Assembly: GCA_025175895.1 (NCBI GenBank)
Contig: CM045987.1
Coordinates: 110,411,040-110,475,039, forward strand
Source: Wurfbainia villosa
Lineage: Eukaryota; Streptophyta; Magnoliopsida; Zingiberales; Zingiberaceae
Direction: 5' to 3'
Length of the DNA stretch: 64,000 bases
Part shown: positions 11,768-20,729 of the stretch, in pieces
Layout: every line of letters begins with the position of its first letter
Position numbering within the stretch: position 1 is the first letter of the stretch
Notes under the pieces: generated by a model
Databases searched by the model: none
What the model saw: the letters and a program-made list of their open reading frames with translations, nothing else
Told to the model about the DNA's origin: nothing
Made by a program: the position numbers and the translations under genes

Positions 11768-14700
11768 GATCAATGGATGTTGGACAGTGGTTGCTCCCGA
11801 CACATGACCGGGGATTAACTCAAGTTTTTGAAGCTCCAATTCAAACGGCAAGCATCGGTAGCCTTCGGAAATAATGGCAAGCTCAAAATCATCGGATCAA
11901 GTGATATTGAGCTCAACTCTAACTTTATTATTCAAAATGCCTTATTGGTAGAAACTTTTCAATATAATTTACTTAGTGTAAGCCAATTGTGTGATAATAA
12001 CTATAAGGTCATATTTCTAGAAAATGAATGCGTAATTAATACAAATGAAACTTCTAAAACAATCCTTAAGGGAACCAGAAATAACAATATTTATATTATT
12101 AATTTAACTAACTCCTCAACTGAGTGTCTTATGACACGACAAGAGGAATCATGGTTGTGGCATCGACGACTCGGTCACTCACACCCAAGACTCATCCACA
12201 AGATGAGTCTGAGTGACTTAGTCAGAGGTTTGCCTAACCTCAATAATTTGGATAATAAAATATGTAATGTTTGTCAACAAGGTAAACAATCTAGGACACA
12301 ACATCAACTAACTAATCAAGAACGAACCAAAAGTGACCTTGAGCTCTTACATATTGATCTATTTGATTCACACGGAGCTAAGTCACTTAATGGGAGTAAA
12401 TTCTGCTTAGTCATAATTGATGACTATTCTAGATTTACTTGGGTAAGATTCATCAAACACAAAAGTGTTACCCTAGATCAATTAATCAAACTATTTAAAC
12501 TAATAGAAAATCAATAAAACCTTAAAATCAAAAGACTTAGGACTGATCATGGTGGTGAATTCGAGAACCACAGGTTTATAGAATTCAGTAACCTAAATGG
12601 ATATCACCATGACTTCTCTTGCCCTAGAATCCCACAACAAAATGGCCTAGTAGAATATAAAAATAGAACCCTACAAGAAGCCGCTAGGACAATGTTAAAC
12701 GAATATAACCTACCCTATAGGTTTTGGGTAGAAGTCGTGAGTACGATATGCTATGTCCAAAATAGGATCCTTATGGTAAAGAGGCACTTTAAGACCTCAT
12801 ACGAGATTTATCACGATAAAATACCTAACATCAAGTACTTTAGGGTATTTGGGTGTAAGGTACATATCTTAAACACTAAGGATTACCTAGGGAAATTTAC
12901 ATCCAAAACCTCGACTGGAATCTTTCTAGGATACTCGACTACAAGTAGAGCTTATAGAGTATATAACCATGACACCCTTAGAGTCGAGGAGACTATCAAT
13001 GTAGTGTTTGATGAAGGACACGAACCTATGAAACCCCCGACAACCCCAATTAGCGAGCCGATTCATACCAGACTCAACACCGATCCGGAGATCAAGTCTA
13101 GTATTAATTCTAACCTAAGTCAACCAAGTCATTCTATCGACCAAGTGGTAGATGATACTAACCAAACTAGGACTCAAACGAGTCATCCTATTGACCAAGT
13201 GGTAGATGACTCAAACAAAAATCAAACTAGGACTCAAACGAATCATCCTATCGACCAAGTGATAAGTGATCCAAGGCTAGGAGTTTAAACTAGAGCCTCA
13301 TATAGAAACCTTAGTCAAATCTCCTTGATTTCCAAAATTTAACCCAAAACTATTGACCAAGCTCTTCTTGATCCCGATTGGATTATTGCAATGCAAGAAG
13401 AGCTGGCTCAATTCACTAGGAACGAAGTATGGGAATTAGTGCCACCACCTAAAGATAAAATAATTGTTGAACAAGGTGGGTGTTTAGAAATAAACTTGAT
13501 GATAAAGGTGAAGTAGTTAGAAATAAAGCTAGATTAGTCGCTAAAGGGTTTAGTCAAGTCAAAGGTTTAGATTACGATGAGACCTATGCCCCAGTAGCTA
13601 GATTAGAGTCCATTCGAATGTTATTAGCATATGCTGCACATCGAGGATTTAAGTTGTTTCAAATGGATGTGAAGTCAGCATTCTTGAATGGATATATTAA
13701 AGAGGAGGTTTATGTTAGTCAACCCCCCGGTTTCGAAAGCCTAGATAAACCCGACCATGTCCTTAGGTTAAAGAAAGCTCTCTATGGACTTAAACAAGAT
13801 TCTCGAGCTTGGTACGAGAGGCTTTCAGTTTATCTTAAGTCCAAAGGATTTAACCAAGGTGTAGTTGACCCAACTCTTTTCGTAAAAACCGTAGGTAAAG
13901 ACATATTCATAGCTCAAATCTACGTAGATGATATCATCTTCGGAACCACCAACTCAATCATACTAAATGAATTCATTTCACTTATGGAAAGTGAATTTGA
14001 AATGAATTTAGTAGGTGAGTTGAGCTTCTTCTTAGGTCTACAAATTAAACAAACTAAAGATGGAATATACCTACATCAACGCAAATATACTAGGGAATTA
14101 ATTAAATGCTTTGGAATGCAAGATGCTAAAATTATTAATACCCCAATGGAAATGAATGTAAATATAGAAGAAGATGTAATCATAAATTCAATTGATTTAA
14201 AATACTATAGGAGCGTAATAGGAAGTCTCCTTTACTTAACTGCGAGCCGACCTGATATCTTATTTGCAGTAAGTATGTGCGCAAGGTTCCAAACCTGTGC
14301 CAAGGAGTCTCACCTAAATCTAGTCAAGCGTATCCTTAGATATCTAAAGGGTACACTTAATGTCGATATTTGGTACCCTAGATCTACCGAGTTCGAACTA
14401 ACCGACTACTCTGATTCAGACTATGCCGGTAGTAAGCTCGATAGAAAGAGTACGAATGGTTGTTGTCAACTTCTCGGCTCGAGTCTAGTGAGTTGGTGCA
14501 GTAGGAAGCAACACTGTGTTGCCTTATCTACCACCGAAGTCGAATACATCGCGATGGGTGAGTGTGTCACTCAGCTTCTTTGGATGAAGCACACTCTCCG
14601 AGACTTTAAGTTAGACTTTACGAACACTAAACTCCATGTAGATAACATTAGCTCAATTAACCTAACTAAGAATCTGATATGTCATTCTAGGACCAAACAT

Positions 14701-14865
14701 ATAGAGGTCAAACACCATTTCATTCGAGAACATGTGGCCAGCGGAGCCATACAACTCGAATATGTCAAATTGAACTCCAACTTGATAGACCTATTTACTA
14801 AACCCCTACCCGAAGTCGAATTCAGTCTATTAAGATGAAAATTAGGCAAGTGCATAGTAGAATAG
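11768..14865 (+). pseudogene. Copia pol of element B: protease, integrase, RT, RNase H
   Basis: Protease with DSGCSRHMTGD at about 11783, then GAG-pre-integrase (WLWHRRLGHSHPRL), integrase core (IDLFD, IDDYSRF, RTDHGGEF, PQQNGLVE) and the KVHILN/FLGYS region. Next comes a repetitive hinge (13117-13288), then RT (DVKSAFLNG, YVDDIIFG at about 13920) and RNase H (DSDYAGSKLDRKST, STTEVEYIA, HIEVKHHFIREHV). Stops: one in the protease, 12515-12517 (CAA to TAA), 13287-13289, one near 13340 and 14836-14838 (TGG to TGA). A small indel near 13463 moves RT to another frame; the 452-residue stretch 13480-14838 is open throughout RT and RNase H. Natural end near 14865 (KLGKCIVE). Inactive as a polyprotein, but the RT/RNase H domains look intact. 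Confidence 0.93.
13117..13288 (+). repeat. Repeated HPIDQV units in the integrase-RT hinge
   Basis: The protein repeats SHSIDQVVDD, SHPIDQVVDD and NHPIDQVISD, separated by NQTRTQT-like spacers of varying length; DNA units are about 60 bases. Element D has a related but different array (27850-28010 on the minus strand). The hinge between integrase and RT evolves by unit gain and loss. Confidence 0.7.
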
Positions 14866-15782
14866 GAACTTACAAATTATATTTTCTTATTATTATTTCT
14901 TACTTTTAATTTTCATGGAACTAGCATAGGACATACCTTAGATATCATGAACCTATAGATTTAAGGAGCCAATACATCTCACAACACATAGGACTAATGT
15001 GTTTGTGTACTTAGCAACGTAGATGGGTGTGAGATGTTAGGACCTTACTCCTGGTTCCAGATGTAGAGCTAGTGCATCGCCATGAACTACAGAGTATAAT
15101 CATATATATTAACCGACTCTGACCAGGGCTTGTTGATCTTTCATATCAATTAAGTCAAATAAGAGTCGAACATTTTATAGATGAGCTTATTTTCAGTATA
15201 TTATTTTCAAAATAATGTGGAACATGCTTGGACTTTAAATTTAATACTTATATTTTTTTTTCCAAACACCCCCACTCTTTTCGATATATGGAAAAAGGGG
15301 GAGAAAAAGGCCGAAGTAAGGGGTCAAAATTTTTGATAACTTAACTTACTTCATACTTACTCACTTCATACTTATTCTTAACTTGTTTGAGTTAACAAAA
15401 AGGAAAGGCCAAGTTAAGAGAATTCTTAACTTAAACTTATTTTTAATACTATGGCCAAACATTAATCCTTTACTTAAGAAAGGGGGAGAAATGGCCAAGT
15501 TAAGAAGTCCTCTTAAATTAAACGTTTTACTAAGGCTAACTTTAAGTAATGTTAATTACTTAAACTCTTCCTAAATAGCAACCATCAAGGGGGAGGATTA
15601 AGGTCTTCTTTCAAGACTCACCCTTGGTCAAGGGGGAGGTTTCTCTAAGGGGGAGTACTTGAAAGAAAAATCCTTACTACTCCTACTTAATCTATATTAT
15701 TCCTGTGCATATTTTTTTTCTTCATGCATATTATTTTCTTAACTTTGTATGTGGGTTTGCCATAAATTAAAAAGGAGGAGAT
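14866..15782 (+). other. 3' non-coding region of element B with several polypurine tracts
   Basis: After pol comes the motif pair CATCTCAC (14975-14982) and GTGAGATG (15029-15036). Polypurine tracts of the AAAGGGGGAG type follow near 15294, 15478, 15588, 15630 and 15647, and the functional one (AAAAAGGAGGAGAT, about 15769-15782) touches the LTR. Repeated polypurine tracts are typical of Sireviruses. Small open frames here (for example 15383-15574) are not conserved. Confidence 0.7.
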
Positions 15783-16874
15783 TGTTGGTGCAGTAGGCAC
15801 CTAAGTCGAACCTGAGTTTTGATTATAGAAAACGAAATAAAGTTAAGCTCATATTGTTATCTCACGAGCTAAATCAAGTGTGCAGAAAAGTGCTAAAGCT
15901 GGAGCTGAAGGCTAGCGACACCCGGAGGAAGCCGCAGTGGTCGGGCGACACTCGAGTGACTTCGGAGAGAGCCGAAGAAATCGAGTGGAAGCCCGGAAGC
16001 GAAAGCGACACAGTAAGTATCGAGGTAAAACTCGTGTGTGTGAGAGTAAGAGAGGTCATATCCTCCTTGCGGGGATGATCTTAAGCGTAGATCCGACCAA
16101 AGACATCCTATAGATGGTCTAGGTCAAGATCGGATGGTCGGCGGTCATCGAAATAACATTTTTGTTAAGCTAATTTTGCCTTGCAGCAAGCATCAGTCGA
16201 CTGCCAGCTTGGAGGACTAGACTGTCATCCATCAGTCGACTATCTACGGTCAGCATTCGACTGATCATGGCCATCAGTCGACTGATGGTCAAGGATCAAC
16301 TTCGAGGAGTCAAGGCTTATCACCTCATTTCAAGGGGATTGGTGATCAAATCTTATTGGCTGAAGTTTCTCTTGAGAAGGGGCTCAAAGGCTATAAAAGG
16401 TGGACCTCTCCTAGGGTTTTCTCATCAATTCTAAGCTTCCAAAAGTCTTCGCAATGCTACAACTCTCCGACAACGAAGTGCTACTTCTTCGACACTCTAG
16501 GTTTAATTATTTATTTTCTTTTTCCGTCGGTATAAGCTTAAATTCAGTTTATCTCTTTTATTGTCTCGGAGTTTTTATCGTAACGAGGAGAGGGGGAGTG
16601 TCCCTCTACCTCAAGCTTTTGGTGTTTTCTTATATTCGATTAACTCCTACCTCCAACGAGGAGGAGTTCTTTAGTGATTTTCCTTCCATGCGTGATCAAG
16701 GATCACTAGGGCCTTGGAGTAGTAGCCGAAGGCTACGAACCAAGTAAAAAATCTACTTGTCTCTTTTAGTTTTCATTTATCTTTCTACTGCGTTTAATTG
16801 TCTACTCAACGAATTCATATGAAAAGTTTTATTGCTATTCACCCCCCTCCTTTAGTGATCCACTCGATCCAACA
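15783..16874 (+). repeat. 3' LTR of element B
   Basis: 1092 bases, TGTTGGTGCAG...GATCCAACA. It contains CAGTCGACTG-type palindromes around 16196-16290, a TATA box at 16392-16400 and the usual CTATTCACCCCCCTCC end. The solo LTR at 36944-38063 belongs to the same family. Confidence 0.92.
16392..16400 (+). promoter_or_regulatory. TATA box of the element B LTR
   Basis: TATAAAAGG in the LTR, about 480 bases before its end, in a context (AAGGCTATAAAAGG) shared with the solo LTR at 37574. It fits the RNA polymerase II promoter at the U3/R border. Confidence 0.6.
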
Positions 16875-17493
16875 ATCTCCTCCCTTCCTCAGCCTGATCT
16901 TCTCACCGTTGTCGGATTCTTGGCCTTTGTCAGCTCTTTGTGCGAGCAAATCGGCTACAACATCGCCATGGATGAGAGACACTATTGTCGATCTCTTCCG
17001 GATCTCTGCAACGCATTTCCCCTTTCTGTCATGACCTATTCTGTTGCAGTCGCAAGTTCGAGTTGCTATCGCTGTCGAGAGGAAGAACAACCATCACCCC
17101 TGTTCGTGTCCAGATTGGCATTGATCTCCTATTGTATTGCTACTGAGCTCTCAATATTGCTAAAATGTATCATAGTTTCCCTCCTAATCGGTGATTCGTG
17201 ATCTGCAAAGGATCTATGATTATTTGGATTTTTGCTAGTATGATCGATTGTGGTTGATCTAGGATTTTGCTGCCAACTTCAAACGGTGGGGTTTTGGATT
17301 GTGTCGGAAAGGAGAGAAATCAAGGCTGATTGGGCATATTTTGTACAACAGGTTGGATTAGGAAGCTGTGGTTGATTGGAACAATGGTAGGTTTGGGTGA
17401 GTTTTTGTTCACAACAACTAATGAAATTGGTTTGTGTATCATTCACAGCAACATTTTGGTTGCGGATTCTATTTTGTAACAGGGTCAGGAGCT
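16875..17493 (+). other. Part of an older, interrupted LTR-like sequence (segment 1)
   Basis: Pyrimidine-rich then mixed sequence with no supported gene; overlapping short frames on both strands have no recognisable domain. Together with 24116-24310 and 33203-34853 it reads as one older block split by elements C and D. I infer a gypsy-type LTR because the last segment ends in GGGCGTGACA, the mirror of the TGTAACGCCC start of the Tekay LTR. Confidence 0.35.
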
Positions 17494-17498
17494 GAGAT
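17494..17498. repeat. Target-site duplication of element C, left copy
   Basis: GAGAT lies directly before TGTTGGTG and recurs at 24111-24115 directly after the 3' LTR. A perfect 5-base duplication proves C is one insertion event. Confidence 0.92.
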
Positions 17499-17603
17499 TG
17501 TTGGTGCAATCGGCCCAGGTCACGATTAACCAGGACTCGAGTTTGGCTCGAGTGATGTTTTGTTTTTGATGTTTCGACAAAAACATATGACAACATAATT
17601 GTC

Positions 17604-17932
17604 AAGGAAAGTCCAAGCATGGGTCTTGGCAAATGGAAAGTCCAACATGTGTTGGCAAGGGAAGTCCAAGCATGGGTCTTGGCAAATGGAAAGTCCAACA
17701 TGAGTTGGCAAGGAAAGTCCAAGCATGGTCTTGGCATGGAAAGTCCAACATGGGTTGGCATTTGAAGTCCAAGGGGATTGATATTGGCGGCGTAAAGTCT
17801 AAGCGGTAGTCTTGGCAGCATAAGTCCAATGGTTGGCGGCGTAAAGTCCAAGCGGAGTCTTGGCAGCATAAGTCCAATGGTTGGCGGCGTAAAGTCCAAG
17901 CGGAGTCTTGGCGGCGTAAGTCCAATGTGCCT
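17604..17932 (+). repeat. Tandem AGTCCAA hairpin array in the C-type LTR
   Basis: About ten units of 25-45 bases each carry AAGTCCAA followed by CTTGG or TTGG, for example CCAAGCATGGGTCTTGG and CCAAGCGGAGTCTTGG, so each unit can fold into a small stem. The array recurs at 22741-23060 and, more diverged, in F (about 58190-58440). It lies at the start of U3. Long open frames here, rich in Trp, Thr and Leu, are a by-product of the repeat. Confidence 0.75.
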
Positions 17933-18136
17933 TGGCGGTGTAGACATCGTTAGCATGACATAGCCGATGGAAGCACCTGAAGGCTAGCGCGATGGATGAA
18001 CAAGTCATGGATGACTTGGAGGGATCTGAGAGGCGTGAGGCTGATGGAGGTGGCTAGAAGGCTTAGGTCTAGGCTAAGGGTGGTCTAGCAAGTATGGGGG
18101 AACCATACTTGAGTTAAAACCTCACGTTTGAGGTGT

Positions 18137-18470
18137 GCCGATCGGGTGCCATGTGGCGATCGGTGGACCGGAAGCCAACTAGGGTTTGATGGGTTATGGC
18201 CTAGCGATCATTGCCATAGGTTGTCGGTCGGTGATGGCTCAGCCGATCGGATCGTGTGATCAGTCGACTGGTGATCGAGAATTCGGCCACAGAATAGAGT
18301 CGAGACTCGACTGGTCGAGTGAGGACTCCATCAGTCGACTGATGGTCACAATCAGTCGACTGATGGTAGTTCCGTTGGACTTATCCAACGTGGAACTAGC
18401 CATTGTCTCACGACAACAGTGGCATCAGTCGACTGATGGTCCCGATCAGTCGACTGATAGACTTTTTCCA
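18137..18470 (+). repeat. Cluster of CAGTCGACTG palindromes, partly altered (5' LTR of C)
   Basis: Five perfect palindromes remain (from about 18258 to 18460); five further sites that are perfect in the 3' LTR are replaced here by CGATCGG-like sequence between 18138 and 18250. The palindrome includes a SalI site (GTCGAC). Confidence 0.8.
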
Positions 18471-18484
18471 GCACAGGTTGAAGC

Positions 18485-18493
18485 TATATATGG
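18485..18493 (+). promoter_or_regulatory. Probable TATA box of the element C LTR
   Basis: TATATATGG preceded by GAAGC; repeated at 23607-23615 in the 3' LTR. It lies about 500 bases before the LTR end, as in element B. Confidence 0.5.
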
Positions 18494-18992
18494 AGCTCGT
18501 GATGGAGGAAAAAGGAATCGGTTCTTGAGGGCTATTGGGGCGATTTGTTGGTGCAAATCAGGTCTCCAAGTGCAAGCAAGCAACCAAGCATTCAAGCAAT
18601 CAAAACAAGTGTTGTAAAGTCTTTTCTTTACTTGTATTTCATACTCATTATTGTAATTGCTTGTATTTGTATCTTATTGTTGTAAGATTACTTGTAAGGG
18701 GTTTCTCCACCCTTGACTTGTGTCAAGAAGGAGTTTTATTGGTTAGTGGTGTTTGTGACATCGCTAGGGTTCGTACGAACCCAATCCGCGGAGTAGGAAC
18801 CGGTTCGGTTCCGAACCACGTTATATGCTCTTGTTGTGATTTGTGTTGTGTCCATTTCGTTATTGATTTTATCATTATATATATTCCGCTGTGCTAACGA
18901 AATTGTAGACACGAACGAGATTGAATTCCATCCACGATCGGGCGAAACGCTATTCACCCCCCCCCTCTAGCCATTCCAAGGGTCCTAACAAG

Positions 18993-19004
18993 TGGTATCA
19001 GAGC
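18993..19004 (+). promoter_or_regulatory. Primer-binding site of element C
   Basis: TGGTATCAGAGC two bases after the 5' LTR, matching initiator Met-tRNA. It is intact. Confidence 0.92.
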
Positions 19005-19058
19005 CCGGGGCTCTTCTACGGATTAACAACCCGGAGTCAAGAAGCTAGAGGGAAGAAT

Positions 19059-20729
19059 ATGGAATTTGAGGAAAGATTGGGTGACGACGTCAACATCCCA
19101 CCTTCCTTCAACCGCGAACATTTTGCGTATTGGAAAGGTAGGATAGAATATTTTCTAATGACGAATATAGAAAATTGGTTTGCAGTGACTATAGGTTTTG
19201 ATGCTCCGAGAGGAGAAAACGACGAAATCCTCAAGATGAAGAGATGGACCGAGGAGCAACGGGAAAAATTCAAGACAACCGTTAAGGTAACAAAAATGTT
19301 GATTGATTTGATACCTAACGATATTTTGTCTAGATTAGGAAGTTATAGGGATGCCAAGGAGTTGTGGAACAAGTTGATCAAGTTCCACGACAATCCCGAA
19401 TCGGTCCAAGAAGACTTGGAAGAGGAGGAGACCGAAGAAGAATCATCATCATCCTCACAAGAAAGTGAGGAGTCAACTTCCGGGTCGGAAGAGGTGGAGG
19501 AAGTGGAAGAAGCATCCACCTCAAGGATTGAGGGGGAGGAGAGAACCTTCATACCGGAACATCGAGAAGAAGAAGCTTCGACATCTGGTCAAGATGAAGA
19601 AGCCCAAAATCCAATTCCGGTCTCCACCACCATCGGTAACCCAAACACCTCAATTCAAAATAAAAATAACATTATGTGTTTTGAGTGTAGGGAGTATGGG
19701 CACTACAAGAGCAAGTGCCCAAAGAAGGTTAGGAAAGCTCCACCGGCACCAAAGGTCAAGGATGCCGGTCCCTCAAGTCAAAAGAGCAAGGAGCATATTA
19801 TATGCTTCAAGTGCAACTCAAAGGGACATTATCGGAGTCAATGTCCAAGGGGGAAGAAGAAAACCCAAGAGGGAGCTACACATGTAGGGGGAGCTTCCAA
19901 AGCTAACCCTAAGGTAAAATTTATTAATGCACCTTCAATTTCTAGGGATAAGAAGCATGCTAGGAATAATTTTAATAGTCTTGCTATTGTGCATGAAAAG
20001 CATGCTAGAAATAATAGATATATTTGCCTAGGAGCTAAGAGTGTTCACTTAGGAAATAAGAAGAAATTTGGGACTAATGTCCCTAAAAATAAATTACCTA
20101 AGGAAAGCATTAAGAAAATAGGAGAACATCTAGGCTTTAATGCTAAGAAATCTAGACATATGCCTAGAAATAAAAATATCTCAAGAGAAAATGAAAAATC
20201 AAAAATTGAGATATTAGAAAAGGAAAATCAAGCCTTGAGATCAAGGCTTGAAAAACTTGAAAAGACCCTTAAGGTTATGCAAAATCAAATGCAAGGGTCA
20301 ATTAGTCAAACTTTTAGGTCAAATAATCAAAGTCAACAAGTAGGACCTAAAAGACAAAAGTCAACCAAAGGCAAGAAGGGTTTGGGTCACAAACCTAAGC
20401 CTAAGGTGACTTACCATAGTGTTCCATTTGATTATGGAACACTAACTAGGTCTAGGAAGACCAAGGTAAATAGGGAAGTCATCCCTAGAGTTGACCATGG
20501 TGTGTGCCTAGTGGCTAGGGTTTCTAGAAAACCTAGGGAAGCCACTAAGAAGGTTACAAGGGGAGTCACCCCTAGAGTTAACCATGGCAAAACCAAAATG
20601 ACGAAGGCTAATAAGCCTAGAAGGGTCATTAGGAAGGTATCTAGGAAAGTTATCCCTAAGGAATACCTAGTTAACCCTAGGAGCTCAAATCGGTTTTGGG
20701 TTCCTAAGAGCGTGATTGATTCACGCTAA
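19059..20729 (+). CDS. Intact gag of gag-only element C
   Basis: A 556-residue open frame. The frame is open upstream to 18921, but that part lies in the LTR and primer site, so I chose the ATG at 19059 after the leader. It begins with the gag N-terminal domain (HFAYWKGRIEYFL, LWNKLIKFHD). The second half of that domain, present in B (region around FPRTTLWASMVDAYKV), is missing: HDNPESVQEDLEEEE leads straight into an acidic Ser/Glu linker. Then two CX2CX4HX4C knuckles (CFECREYGHYKSKC and CFKCNSKGHYRSQC) instead of one, a basic region, a coiled coil near residues 390-420, repeats of the type VTR(E/G)V(I/T)PRV(D/N)HG, and a C-terminal NRFWVPKSVI motif. Likely role: RNA packaging and particle formation with a partner's pol. 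No stop or frameshift is seen. Confidence 0.88.
   Translation: MEFEERLGDDVNIPPSFNREHFAYWKGRIEYFLMTNIENWFAVTIGFDAPRGENDEILKMKRWTEEQREKFKTTVKVTKMLIDLIPNDILSRLGSYRDAKELWNKLIKFHDNPESVQEDLEEEETEEESSSSSQESEESTSGSEEVEEVEEASTSRIEGEERTFIPEHREEEASTSGQDEEAQNPIPVSTTIGNPNTSIQNKNNIMCFECREYGHYKSKCPKKVRKAPPAPKVKDAGPSSQKSKEHIICFKCNSKGHYRSQCPRGKKKTQEGATHVGGASKANPKVKFINAPSISRDKKHARNNFNSLAIVHEKHARNNRYICLGAKSVHLGNKKKFGTNVPKNKLPKESIKKIGEHLGFNAKKSRHMPRNKNISRENEKSKIEILEKENQALRSRLEKLEKTLKVMQNQMQGSISQTFRSNNQSQQVGPKRQKSTKGKKGLGHKPKPKVTYHSVPFDYGTLTRSRKTKVNREVIPRVDHGVCLVARVSRKPREATKKVTRGVTPRVNHGKTKMTKANKPRRVIRKVSRKVIPKEYLVNPRSSNRFWVPKSVIDSR

Larger units (their letters stand above)
9549..16874 (+). mobile_element. Sirevirus-type Ty1/copia element B (5' LTR missing)
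   Basis: Contains gag (9565-11189), spacer, pol (11768-14865), a 3' region with several polypurine tracts and one LTR (15783-16874). The 5' LTR, primer site and gag start are replaced by the broken Tekay LTR. It is the best copy here for reading the family's gene order and is very similar to element A; the differences between them are largely transitions. Confidence 0.9.
17499..18990 (+). repeat. 5' LTR of element C
   Basis: 1492 bases, TGTTGGTGCAATC...GGTCCTAACA. Very similar to 22628-24110 except for one patch at about 18137-18290, where five CAGTCGACTG sites of the 3' LTR appear as shorter GATCG-like sequence. Confidence 0.93.

Noticed and set aside
16798..17201. Possible host gene 5' region after the B LTR
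   Set aside because: Short overlapping frames on both strands with no domain; continuation after C and D is non-coding and ends like an LTR.
17279..18008. Overlapping minus-strand open frames of 66-225 residues rich in Trp, Leu, Thr and Pro, and their counterparts at 22605-23141
   Set aside because: They lie across the AGTCCAA repeat of the C LTR; the period keeps several frames open at once and no domain is seen.
18186..18617. 143-residue frame with repeated QSTD residues
   Set aside because: The repeats are translations of the CAGTCGACTG palindrome; the frame sits in U3 of the LTR.
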